A DNA stretch of 64,000 nt from the NCBI GenBank assembly GCA_964369465.1, contig CAYJEX010000005.1, positions 1 through 64,000 on the forward strand, written 5' to 3'. Source of the stretch: CAYJHC01 sp964369465 (GTDB taxonomy: Bacteria > Bacillota > Clostridia > Peptostreptococcales > Anaerovoracaceae). Shown here one piece after another: positions 28,247 to 37,298 of this stretch (position 1 is its first letter; each line of letters starts with the position of its first letter). The notes beneath the pieces are model-generated. The model was not told the origin of the DNA and searched no databases. It saw only the letters and a list, made by a program, of their open reading frames with translations. Both the position numbers and the translations under genes were made by a program.

Positions 28247-29119
28247 TTATATTTTTGCAAGAAAAATTTTCCCCATTGTCGAAAAAATTATTCCCTTTAT
28301 CTCCAATACTGAAATTATCCCATTTATTTTGTTGATATCGTTCCCCATTCTTCTATATAATTCGTTTATATCTACTTCTCCCTCTTCTTTAAGAATTTTT
28401 ACAATTTTAAATTCTATTTCTGAAAGACCATCATAAGATTCAGCCTCAAATTTAGGTTTTATACCTAAGTCATATAGTATATCATCAAAAAATACAAGTG
28501 GGGTTGCACCATCACGTATCAGCTTGTTTGTCGCCATGCTAAATTCACTATTTATATTCCCCGGAATCGCATAAACTACTCTGCCTTGCTCTGCAGCTAA
28601 TTCTGCAGTTATTACTGCACCACTATTTACGCCCCCTTCTACCACTACAATTGCTTCCGACATACCGCTTATAATCCTATTCCTTCTTGGAAATGTGTAT
28701 TTAGTCGGCTTTATATCATCCTCATACTCAGTAACAACCAAACCTTTTTCTTCTATTATCCTTCTTAGTTTCGCATTTGACACAGGGTACTTGCAATTTA
28801 AACCTGCACCCAAAACTGCTATAGTACTGCCTATTTGTTCCACAGATGCACTATGCGAGCAACTATCTATTCCTATCGCCAAACCGCTAACTACAGTTAT
28901 ACCATTATTTGAAATTCTTTTTGATAATTCTATTGCAGCCCATTTGCCATACGGGGATGCTTTTCTTGAACCTACAACTGCAATTTTTCGATTCTTCAAA
29001 AGCGATATATTCCCCACACAAAATAGTTTTTGAGGCGGATCACTTATTTCTCTTAAAAGGTCAGGATAACTCTCATCTTCAATATCTATAATGTATCTCT
29101 CATTTTTCGCATCCAACAT
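28247..29119 (-). CDS. dprA: DNA-processing protein DprA (Smf)
   Basis: Loads RecA on incoming single-stranded DNA during transformation. The 290-residue protein has the Rossmann-like core with VGSRKASPYG, SGLAIGIDSCSHSAS, GSTIAVLGAGLNCKYP, and the conserved FPRRNRIISGMSEAIVVVEG and SGAVITAELAAEQGR. A short C-terminal winged-helix-like region follows (about 230-290). A start at GTG 29125 fits AGGAG spacing slightly better than ATG 29119. Part of the yraN-comM-dprA-topA string found in many Firmicutes. Presence does not by itself prove natural competence. Confidence 0.95.
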   Translation of the reverse strand: MLDAKNERYIIDIEDESYPDLLREISDPPQKLFCVGNISLLKNRKIAVVGSRKASPYGKWAAIELSKRISNNGITVVSGLAIGIDSCSHSASVEQIGSTIAVLGAGLNCKYPVSNAKLRRIIEEKGLVVTEYEDDIKPTKYTFPRRNRIISGMSEAIVVVEGGVNSGAVITAELAAEQGRVVYAIPGNINSEFSMATNKLIRDGATPLVFFDDILYDLGIKPKFEAESYDGLSEIEFKIVKILKEEGEVDINELYRRMGNDINKINGIISVLEIKGIIFSTMGKIFLAKI

Positions 29120-29239
29120 TTCCACATTTTCACTCCTATTTTGTCTCACTCTCTAAAAATTCCTTTCTCATAAAATTTCCTTTTTATAAGAAAAATTCTC
29201 TCACACCCATCTTGTTTTTCTTTCAAGTTCAAAAAAAGC

Positions 29240-30793
29240 TTACTCCTTTAAAATTTTTTCTCTATACTGTATAGCTTCCGCAATATGTTCCTCTCTTACC
29301 TCCTCGCAATTATCAATATCTGCGATTGTTCTTGAGATTCGTTTTATCTTATTATATGTTCTAATGCTTAAGCACATGTTTGCGTAAGCACTATCAAGAA
29401 GAAGTATTCCTTTTTTAGTAATATTTAAATATTTTTTTAAGTGTCGATTATCCATATCTCCATTACACATTATTTTTTCTTGAGAATATCTTATTTCTTG
29501 TATCTTCCTTGCAGCTATTACTCTTCCCTTCATATACTCAGAATTATATATATCGTCCCCTAACATTTCATCTTTTTCTATTCTTCCAAGTTCCACATGA
29601 ATGTCAATTCTATCCAAAAGTGGACCAGAAAATTTTCCACGATATCCATTTATTTGCGACTGCGTACAAGTGCATAATCTTTTTGTATCTCCAAGATATC
29701 CACATTTACATGGATTAGATGCTGCAATCAAAAGAATATTTGCAGGAAGCGACACCGTTCCTCCTAGTCTTGCGATTGTCACCATTTTCTCTTCCAAAGG
29801 TTCTCTCATCCCATCTAGAACCTTACTATCGAACTGAGATAATTCATCTAGAAACAAGACTCCGTTATGCGCCAAAGTCATTTCACCCGGAATGACCTTT
29901 TGCCCTCCTCCAAGAAGCGCAGGCAAAGTAATTGTATGGTGAGGCTGTCTAATTGGTCTTTTATTTACGAAAGGCATTTTCTTGTTCAATAGGCCTGATA
30001 CACTATATATCTTGGTTGTTTCAAGTATTTCATCTTCCGTCATTGGCGGCAGTATAGATTTTATTCTTTTACAAAGCATTGTCTTTCCAACTCCTGGACT
30101 TCCTATCATTAACAATCCATGATTTCCTGCTGCACAAATTTCCAAAGCTCTTTTCGCTTTTTCTTGTCCAAAAATATCACTATAATCTAAATCACAATTT
30201 ATATCAGATGAATTAAAACTATTATTCCTCTCAACAATACATTTTTGAATACTCTTTTCACTCCATCTATCATTATATTTGCTTGGATTTTCAAATAATT
30301 CTATCATATCTTCTAGTGACTTAACAGGGTAAAGCTTGCCTTTTTTTATTATTGACACTTCTTCTATATTTTCTTCTGGTATAATTATTTTTGTTTTCCC
30401 TTCTTCTATCATTTTTATTGCCATCGGCAATGCACCAGTAATTCTATTAACTTTTCCTTCTAACGACAATTCCCCCATTACACCATATTCGTCAAGGGTT
30501 TTTTGGGGATAGTTGTTCTCAACCGCCAAAACTCCTAATGCAATCGGAAGATCAAAATGGCTTCCATCTTTTCTATTTCCTGCCGGAACAAGATTAACCG
30601 TTATTTTCTTTTTAGGATAATTTATTTCGGAATTTGCAAATGCTGGTTTTATTCTATTTCCACTCTCTCTTATTGCAGTTCCCGCTAATCCTACTACGTT
30701 ATAAGCTGGAATTCCTTTATCTACGGATACTTCTACTCTTATTAACTCTGCATCTAAGCCTCTTACACTTGCCGAATATATCCCCACCACCAT
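29240..30793 (-). CDS. comM: YifB/ComM family Mg-chelatase-like AAA ATPase
   Basis: Hexameric AAA+ helicase; ComM promotes branch migration during integration of transforming DNA. The 517-residue protein has an N-terminal Lon-protease-like domain (about 1-170, RKDGSHFDLPIALGVLA). A Mg-chelatase ATPase domain follows with Walker A GSPGVGKTMLCKRI, Walker B GVLFLDELSQF, and the Cys-containing ASNPCKCGYLGD insertion. A C-terminal helical domain completes it. AAGGAG precedes ATG 30793. Lies 35 bases after yraN. Confidence 0.94.
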   Translation of the reverse strand: MVVGIYSASVRGLDAELIRVEVSVDKGIPAYNVVGLAGTAIRESGNRIKPAFANSEINYPKKKITVNLVPAGNRKDGSHFDLPIALGVLAVENNYPQKTLDEYGVMGELSLEGKVNRITGALPMAIKMIEEGKTKIIIPEENIEEVSIIKKGKLYPVKSLEDMIELFENPSKYNDRWSEKSIQKCIVERNNSFNSSDINCDLDYSDIFGQEKAKRALEICAAGNHGLLMIGSPGVGKTMLCKRIKSILPPMTEDEILETTKIYSVSGLLNKKMPFVNKRPIRQPHHTITLPALLGGGQKVIPGEMTLAHNGVLFLDELSQFDSKVLDGMREPLEEKMVTIARLGGTVSLPANILLIAASNPCKCGYLGDTKRLCTCTQSQINGYRGKFSGPLLDRIDIHVELGRIEKDEMLGDDIYNSEYMKGRVIAARKIQEIRYSQEKIMCNGDMDNRHLKKYLNITKKGILLLDSAYANMCLSIRTYNKIKRISRTIADIDNCEEVREEHIAEAIQYREKILKE

Positions 30794-30828
30794 ATCTCAA
30801 CTCCTTATCAATCAACTTAATGCTTTAG

Positions 30829-31158
30829 CTAAATATCTTGATGATGTTGTAAAAGTATTTCAAAAACATCTATCCTAGATTCTGCATCAATCAGTCCTCT
30901 ACTATATTTATATTCAGCACCAACCCTTTGAATTCTTTTTATTTTTTTAATATCTATCGATTCTATCGGGTCACCAAAGTTTAAAGTTGTTCTTGTTTTT
31001 ACTTCTACAAAAACTAATTCGTTTTTTATGCTCGCAATTATATCAATTTCACCTATACTAGTTCTGTAGTTTTTTTCTTCTATACAATATCCTTGCTTTT
31101 CCAAATATTGAACTGCTAGTTCTTCACCAATTTTTCCTATTTCCTTTTTAGTAATCAT
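30829..31158 (-). CDS. YraN/UPF0102 family endonuclease-like protein
   Basis: A 109-residue protein of the UPF0102 family with a PD-(D/E)xK-nuclease-like core: Glu in GEELAVQYLEKQGY, then GEIDIIA and LVFVEVKTRT, which together hold the expected Asp, Glu and Lys. The biochemical role is not established, but its constant position next to comM and dprA suggests a part in DNA uptake or repair. The ribosome site is weak (AAAGATAA). Position and motif make the family call secure. Confidence 0.9.
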   Translation of the reverse strand: MITKKEIGKIGEELAVQYLEKQGYCIEEKNYRTSIGEIDIIASIKNELVFVEVKTRTTLNFGDPIESIDIKKIKRIQRVGAEYKYSRGLIDAESRIDVFEILLQHHQDI

Positions 31159-31313
31159 CTAATTATCTTTCGCTTCTCTTTCAAAATATTTATTGGCATA
31201 TTTTATCATTATTTACATAATTTGTCAATTAGCAAGCTATAAAAAAGATATCTTCAATAAATCCAATACCTTTCTCACATATTCTCATATACTGTTTTCT
31301 TATCTTATACTTT

Positions 31314-32726
31314 CTATAAAACAAATCTCCCTATGGCTTCCGCAACACCATCAAACTCATTTGAAGATACTACGAATTTTGCAACTTTCATTATTTCTTC
31401 ATTGCCATTATCCATCGCAACCTTAATTCCAGCCATTTTTAACATTTCATAATCGTTAGAATTATCTCCGCAAGCCATAACTTCATCTTTACTAATATTT
31501 AATTTTTCCATTAAAACTTTTAGCGCTGCAGCTTTGCTCGTATTTTTACCACCTATTTCCCAATTATTTATCAGAGATGTTGTTATTGTAACATTTGGTA
31601 TTGCATCTAATATAGGTTTTGCTTCCGCTTTATCCTCTAAGTTTTTAAAGAACACATTTATATTTTCTATTGCATCACTGTTCCTTCTTGCAAAGTTCAA
31701 TACATTTTCAATTGGCATTCTCGTTTTTGCAATATACTCACTATGCCTATATGTGATTTCTCCCTTTATAATCCCTTCATATATCGTTTTTTCCATATAT
31801 GCTTTTCCGTCTACAAATATTTCTATCATATGAGGCATACTTTCTAAAACTCGAATTATATTTACTATTTCAGCCTCATCTATACACTCTTTTGCTATAG
31901 TTTCTCCATTTTGATTATTTACTGTAAGTCCACCATTTGAAGTCACTAGATATTCAATTCCATCCATTTCTTTGATTTCACTCGGTATAGCAGAATAGCA
32001 TCTCCCTGTTGCAATTACTACATGTACTCCTTTTTCCATAGTTTTTCGGAGCGCATTTTTTGTTCTGTCAGATAATACACCATCCTTGTTAAGAGTCGTT
32101 CCATCAAGATCTAGTGCAACAAGTTTTATGTTTTTTTTCTCATCAGTTTTCATTATATCTATATATTCTGGATTGAACTCCCGAACTTTTTTCATCGTGC
32201 ATCCTTCGCCATGCCCTGGACTAATAAATATTTCATTGCTCCAAAGCGATACAATATTCTTTATTGATTCTCTTTGCTCCTCTTCACTGCCATCAATTAA
32301 ATCAGTTCTCCCTAAATCCGTGCTAAATATTGTATCTCCTGTGAAAACTTGATTTTTTTCTCTACACATATAGCAAACGCTTCCTTTTGTATGCCCTGGT
32401 GTATTTATTACTTTAAAATTATATTTTCCAACTGTAAATTTGTCTCCATTTTCCAAGTATATGGCTTCTCCTTTATACATATCTCCATCACTTCTATGTA
32501 TGTATACTGGGCAAAAAAATTCAGAAGAAACTCCTTTTACCGCTCCAACATGATCATGGTGGTGATGTGTAAGGTATACTCCTTTAAGCGATATTCCTAA
32601 TTCATTGATTTCCTTTATGAAATTTTGAGGATTATCCCCTGGATCAATAACTATTCCTTCTCCTTCATCATATATGATATATCCGTTACATTCATACGAA
32701 CCTTCAACCAATCTTTTTATTTTCAT
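31314..32726 (-). CDS. Fusion of metallo-beta-lactamase-fold hydrolase and Cof-type HAD phosphatase
   Basis: A 470-residue protein made of two enzymes usually found apart. Residues 1-195 are a glyoxalase-II-like metallo-beta-lactamase domain with the metal ligands THHHHDHVGA, TPGHTKGS, GDTIF and PGHGEG. Residues from about 200 are a Cof-type HAD-IIB phosphatase beginning VALDLDGTTLNKDG with the nucleophilic Asp. It continues with VIATGR, KAAALKVLMEKL and GDNSNDYEMLKMAG. Both sets of catalytic residues look intact. GAGGTGATAA precedes ATG 32726 and there is no internal stop. The substrates (thioester and sugar phosphate or nucleotide) are unknown. Convergence of two activities suggests a shared metabolite, by inference only. 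Confidence 0.88.
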   Translation of the reverse strand: MKIKRLVEGSYECNGYIIYDEGEGIVIDPGDNPQNFIKEINELGISLKGVYLTHHHHDHVGAVKGVSSEFFCPVYIHRSDGDMYKGEAIYLENGDKFTVGKYNFKVINTPGHTKGSVCYMCREKNQVFTGDTIFSTDLGRTDLIDGSEEEQRESIKNIVSLWSNEIFISPGHGEGCTMKKVREFNPEYIDIMKTDEKKNIKLVALDLDGTTLNKDGVLSDRTKNALRKTMEKGVHVVIATGRCYSAIPSEIKEMDGIEYLVTSNGGLTVNNQNGETIAKECIDEAEIVNIIRVLESMPHMIEIFVDGKAYMEKTIYEGIIKGEITYRHSEYIAKTRMPIENVLNFARRNSDAIENINVFFKNLEDKAEAKPILDAIPNVTITTSLINNWEIGGKNTSKAAALKVLMEKLNISKDEVMACGDNSNDYEMLKMAGIKVAMDNGNEEIMKVAKFVVSSNEFDGVAEAIGRFVL

Positions 32727-32835
32727 TTATCACCTCAAGTTTTCCATTCATTTTACTATAATCGAAATCCACCTACTTCTTTCTATATTTTATTATTTTT
32801 TTTGATTTTCTTCAAGGTATCTAAGCGTTTGAGTA

Positions 32836-32863
32836 TTGATTTTAAATGAATAAGTGCTACAAT
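32836..32863 (+). promoter_or_regulatory. Promoter of the trk operon
   Basis: Plus-strand -35 TTGATT (32836-32841), 16-base spacer, -10 TACAAT (32858-32863). It lies about 55 bases before the trkA start; the leader is too short for a c-di-AMP riboswitch. Confidence 0.7.
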
Positions 32864-32917
32864 ACTCATAAGGCATGTTAATTTGAAAAGTAGTAGCAAG
32901 TAAAGAGAGAACAAATT

Positions 32918-34267
32918 ATGAAAATCGCAATTGTAGGCGCAGGAAAATTAGGATTAAGAGTAGCAGAAGCTTTATTGGGTGGTGATCACTCAATAACCCT
33001 TATCGACCACAACGAAAAAGTATTGAGTAACTTATCTTCACAATTAGATGTAATGACTGTAACCGCTAATGGAAAGCAAATATCAGTACTTAAAGAGATA
33101 CACATTTCATCATACGATTTCTTGATATCCACAACGGATAGCGATGAAGAAAATATAATTATAGCCTCTTTTGCAAAAGAATTGGGTTGTTCTCGAGTAA
33201 TCGCTAGGGTTCGTGACCCTGAGCATACACACCAATTTGACTTTATAAAAAAAGTTACTGGCATCGACCATATCATCAATCCGGATTTATCAATTGCTAC
33301 TGAAATTTACAAATATGTTGCCGAAAAGTACACCCTTACTAACGGTATATACACAAATGGAAAAATTGGACTTACTGAATTTCTAGTTGACAGATTTCCA
33401 AAACTAATAGGAATGACACCTAGTGATATTAGGCTTGTTCTTTCTAATACCCAAATAGCCGCTATCTCAAGAAATGGAAGAATAATAATTCCAACAAAAG
33501 ATATAGTCATTGAAAAAGAAGATGAACTATATGTAATTGGTGCAAGAGAAGATATTTTGAAATTGAACTCCAAAGTTCATGAAAAAGGGAAATGGACCGA
33601 TCTACAAAATGTAATGATAATAGGAGGCGGAAACACCTCATTGTTCTTGTGCCAAAAACTATCAGATTTCGGCGCCTTCGTCAAAGTAATCGAAAGAAAC
33701 AAAGAACGATGCCATTATTTATCTGAACATCTGAATGACACAATGATATTACATGGAGATGGTTCTGATATGACTCTTCTCATTGAAGAAAATCTTGACG
33801 AAATGGATGCCTTCATCACAACAACAGGCTACGATGAAGATAACCTTCTTTTAGCCCTAGTTGCAAAAAAACATGGAATTGAAGATGTTATCGCAAAAGT
33901 TAGTAGGGATATTTATGAAGAAATAGTCTCGAGCTTAGGCGTTGATATGGCATTAAATCCTTTGGATATCTCCGCAAGTACAGTTCTTAGATTAATACAA
34001 GGCACGAGCAAAGTAATAAGCTCTCAACTAATACAAGGGCAAGCAGAAATAATAGAAATAATTGCCCGTGATCCAATGAAGATACTGGATGAGCCAATTA
34101 GAAAAGTTGGACTTCCGGAAGGGGCTTTTGTAGCATCAGTTACCAGAGGAACTGATATAATCATTCCAAACGGAAACACAGTTTTAAAAGATGGTGACAG
34201 ACTCACTATTCTTTGCTTACTTCACGATTTAGACGAACTAGAAAAGCTACTTAGAACAAAAAATTAA
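32918..34267 (+). CDS. trkA: Trk potassium uptake regulatory subunit TrkA
   Basis: Cytoplasmic NAD(H)/nucleotide-binding gating subunit of the Trk/Ktr potassium transporter. The 449-residue protein is a tandem of two RCK modules, each a TrkA-N Rossmann domain followed by a TrkA-C domain. The first has MKIAIVGAGKLGLRVAEALL at the N-terminus, the second VMIIGGGNTSLFLCQKLS near residue 230. GDGSDMTLLIEENLDEMDAF in the second half is also typical. First gene of a three-gene plus-strand operon, 61 bases before the first trkH. Confidence 0.95.
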   Translation: MKIAIVGAGKLGLRVAEALLGGDHSITLIDHNEKVLSNLSSQLDVMTVTANGKQISVLKEIHISSYDFLISTTDSDEENIIIASFAKELGCSRVIARVRDPEHTHQFDFIKKVTGIDHIINPDLSIATEIYKYVAEKYTLTNGIYTNGKIGLTEFLVDRFPKLIGMTPSDIRLVLSNTQIAAISRNGRIIIPTKDIVIEKEDELYVIGAREDILKLNSKVHEKGKWTDLQNVMIIGGGNTSLFLCQKLSDFGAFVKVIERNKERCHYLSEHLNDTMILHGDGSDMTLLIEENLDEMDAFITTTGYDEDNLLLALVAKKHGIEDVIAKVSRDIYEEIVSSLGVDMALNPLDISASTVLRLIQGTSKVISSQLIQGQAEIIEIIARDPMKILDEPIRKVGLPEGAFVASVTRGTDIIIPNGNTVLKDGDRLTILCLLHDLDELEKLLRTKN

Positions 34268-34328
34268 AACCACTGCCAACAATTCTATATTTTATATTCC
34301 CACTAACAGCAAGTACAAAAGGTAAAAA

Positions 34329-35792
34329 ATGGATTTAAATTTAAAAGCACATCTGAAAATAATAGGAATGATTTTTGTAATTCTAGGTATATCACTTATA
34401 GTTCCTACTATAGTTGCTCTCATTTATAAGGAGGTTTCGTCTTTTTTTGCTTTTTTATTCACTCTTGTTCCCTCTATTTCAGTTGGAGTAACCTTAATGC
34501 AAATTGACGTTCCCTTAAAAAGAAATTTCCGTGTTAGAGATGGGTTCTTAATTGTATCTGAGGCATGGGTTATTTCATCAATTGTTGGAGCTTTCCCATT
34601 CATTATTTCAGGTGATATCCCTAGTTATATCGATGCATTTTTCGAAACAGCATCCGGATTCAGCACTACAGGTGCCTCTATATTAACCGATATAGAGAGC
34701 CTTTCTATGTCTATGTTGTTTTGGAGATCTTTCACACATTGGATAGGTGGAATGGGGATAATAGTTTTGGTAGTTGCTATTCTACCTGCCTTAGGAATAG
34801 GTAGTAATTTCATAGTATCTGCCGAAACAACGGGACCTTCTTTATCAAAAGTTATGCCTAAAATAAAAGATACAGCTACTATACTATATTTAATCTACAT
34901 CGGGTTGACACTCCTTGAAACATTTTTTCTTTGGATAGGCGGATTGTCAATTTTCGATGCTTTAACACATTCTTTCGCAACAGTGGGAACAGGAGGATTC
35001 TCCACATATAACGCGGGTCTTTCACACTTTGATAGCGCATACGTTGATGGAGTAGTCACAATATTCATGTTAATATGCGGCGCAAGTTTTTCTCTTCATT
35101 TTCTAGCTTTCACTCGAGGATTTAAGCTATACTATTATGATACAGAATTCAAAACATACATACTAATAGTTTCAATAGTGACTATTGTTTTAACAATAAA
35201 TCTTTTTGCAACTGGAACATACGAGAATTTAGGAACTTCCTTTAGATACTCTATTTTCCAAGTAGCTTCAATAATAACCACTACGGGATTTGCAACTGCC
35301 GATTATATTTACTGGCCATTGTTTGCACAATTTCTGCTTTTATTATTGTTTTTTATCGGGGCTTGTTCTTCTTCAACAGCTGGAGGGCTCAAAGTCATTA
35401 GGGTCTTAGCATTGTTTAAATTTGTTAGAAGAACTATCGTCCTCAAGCTACATCCAAATCACATTAGCTCCATCAAACTTGGAGAAAAAACAATAAGTAA
35501 CGATACTATGTCCAACATAGTTAGCCTCGCACTTTTATATATTGCATGTTTATTCATAGGAACATTTTTGCTTTCCTTTGATGGGTTTGACTTAACTACT
35601 ACATTTTCAGCTGCTGCATCTGCACTCGGAAACATTGGCCCTGGCTTTGGAGAAATTGGACCTATGCTTAACTACAGCGTGTTTTCAGATTTTTCAAAAA
35701 TAGTCTTATCTCTTTTGATGATAGCTGGTAGGTTAGAATTTTATACCTTCCTTATGCTTATTTCTCGAAGATTTTGGAACCCTTATAGATAG
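34329..35792 (+). CDS. trkH: Trk/Ktr potassium channel subunit TrkH (copy 1)
   Basis: Membrane potassium-translocating subunit, 487 residues, with the four repeated membrane-pore-membrane units. The four selectivity-filter segments are visible: FSTTGAS, TVGTGGFST, ITTTGFATAD and SALGNIGPGFG, each retaining the conserved glycine. It works with TrkA encoded just upstream, and a second copy begins eight bases after its stop. Expected to respond to potassium limitation or osmotic stress; no operator is visible. Confidence 0.94.
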   Translation: MDLNLKAHLKIIGMIFVILGISLIVPTIVALIYKEVSSFFAFLFTLVPSISVGVTLMQIDVPLKRNFRVRDGFLIVSEAWVISSIVGAFPFIISGDIPSYIDAFFETASGFSTTGASILTDIESLSMSMLFWRSFTHWIGGMGIIVLVVAILPALGIGSNFIVSAETTGPSLSKVMPKIKDTATILYLIYIGLTLLETFFLWIGGLSIFDALTHSFATVGTGGFSTYNAGLSHFDSAYVDGVVTIFMLICGASFSLHFLAFTRGFKLYYYDTEFKTYILIVSIVTIVLTINLFATGTYENLGTSFRYSIFQVASIITTTGFATADYIYWPLFAQFLLLLLFFIGACSSSTAGGLKVIRVLALFKFVRRTIVLKLHPNHISSIKLGEKTISNDTMSNIVSLALLYIACLFIGTFLLSFDGFDLTTTFSAAASALGNIGPGFGEIGPMLNYSVFSDFSKIVLSLLMIAGRLEFYTFLMLISRRFWNPYR

Positions 35793-35800
35793 GAGAATAA

Positions 35801-37288
35801 ATGAATTTTAACATAAAAGCACTAGCAAAAATATTGTCAATTATATTTCTGATAAATGGAATCGCACTTTTTATTCCAGTTATTTTTGCGATAATTTACC
35901 GTGATGTAAACCCCCTTGCCTTTGCTATTCCAGCCATTATTTCTCTACTATTTTTTGCAGTAATATATTTCTATTCCAAAAATAATACCTCTATCCTTCG
36001 AATCAGAGAAGCATATTTATCTGTTATTTTATGCTGGATTATTTGGTCCATATTTGGTGCTATTCCATATTATGTAACAGGAGCCTCGGAAACATTTGTT
36101 GACGCATATTTTGAAGCAGTTTCAGGATATACTACTACGGGAGCTACGCTACTCACAGAATGGGAATTGCCTCAAAGTCTTATGTTTTGGCGTGCACTAA
36201 CACATTGGCTTGGAGGAATGGGAATTCTTATTTTCATTATTTCTGTACTACCTTCTTTTGGTGTGGGAAGCCAAAGAGTTGCTGCAGCAGAAGCCCCCGG
36301 ACCAGGATTTAACAAAACTTCAGCAAAAATGGGAGATTTAGCAAGAACGCTTTACTTAATATATTTCCTCTTTACATTTATTGTTTTTATTCTTTTTATG
36401 ATTGGACCAATGGGAGTTTATGATTCTTTAATAAATGCTATGGGCTGTGTGAGCACCTCAGGTCTATTTCTTCACCCAGAGGGAATTTCTTATTATAATA
36501 GTTGGTATGTAGAAGTTGTAGCTTCTATATTTACAATTTTGGCGGCGACAAATTTCGTATTATACATCCACCTAGTGCAAAGAAATTTTAACGATATTAA
36601 AAGAAATATTGAGATCAAAGTCTTCATACTCATAATACTAATATCAGGTATTATTGTTTCGTTATCCCTTTATTTCACCAACACATATAGTACATTATCC
36701 GAATCATTTAGGTATGGATTTTTCCAGAGCATTTCTTTCATTACAACTACAGGTTATACTCTAGAAGATTACACCACATGGCCAGTTTCAGCCACTGCTA
36801 TTTTGTTTATATCATTATTTATTGGAGGATGTGCCGCATCAACTAGCGGATCCGTTAAAGTTATTCGAATTATTATAGTATTCAAGTTAATTGCTCGAGG
36901 TTTTTACAAAAGACTCCATCCAAGAGCTGTTCGATCCATAAAAATAGGAGGCAAAAACATAACCTCCTCTATGGCCAGCTCTATATCTGCATTTATATTA
37001 TTATATTTTACAACATTTATTTTAGGAAGCCTTGTCTTATCACTTCAAAATTTAGACATGGAAACAACATTGTCTGCAACAGCTTCACTCATGTCTAGCA
37101 CAGGTATCAGCTTTGGGGAAATTGGAGGTACTGGGAATTATAGTATATTCACATCTGACTTTCTTAGAATATTTATGACATTTTTGATGATTGCAGGCCG
37201 TCTTGAGTTATACACAGTATTCCTGCTGTTCATGCCTAGTTTCTGGAATCCAGATAAGGTTGGAACTAATCTAAATAGGCACATATAA
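35801..37288 (+). CDS. trkH: Trk/Ktr potassium channel subunit TrkH (copy 2)
   Basis: A 495-residue paralogue of the preceding gene, same fold and order of motifs: YTTTGATLLTEW, GCVSTSGLF, ITTTGYTLED and SLMSSTGISFG. The second filter (STSGLF) departs from the TxGTGG-like sequence of copy 1, and the fourth has SSTGIS in place of GNIGPG, so ion selectivity or conductance could differ. AGGAG precedes the ATG. Ends ten bases before the convergent rnr gene, with no obvious terminator between. Confidence 0.93.
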   Translation: MNFNIKALAKILSIIFLINGIALFIPVIFAIIYRDVNPLAFAIPAIISLLFFAVIYFYSKNNTSILRIREAYLSVILCWIIWSIFGAIPYYVTGASETFVDAYFEAVSGYTTTGATLLTEWELPQSLMFWRALTHWLGGMGILIFIISVLPSFGVGSQRVAAAEAPGPGFNKTSAKMGDLARTLYLIYFLFTFIVFILFMIGPMGVYDSLINAMGCVSTSGLFLHPEGISYYNSWYVEVVASIFTILAATNFVLYIHLVQRNFNDIKRNIEIKVFILIILISGIIVSLSLYFTNTYSTLSESFRYGFFQSISFITTTGYTLEDYTTWPVSATAILFISLFIGGCAASTSGSVKVIRIIIVFKLIARGFYKRLHPRAVRSIKIGGKNITSSMASSISAFILLYFTTFILGSLVLSLQNLDMETTLSATASLMSSTGISFGEIGGTGNYSIFTSDFLRIFMTFLMIAGRLELYTVFLLFMPSFWNPDKVGTNLNRHI

Positions 37289-37298
37289 CTAATTCACT

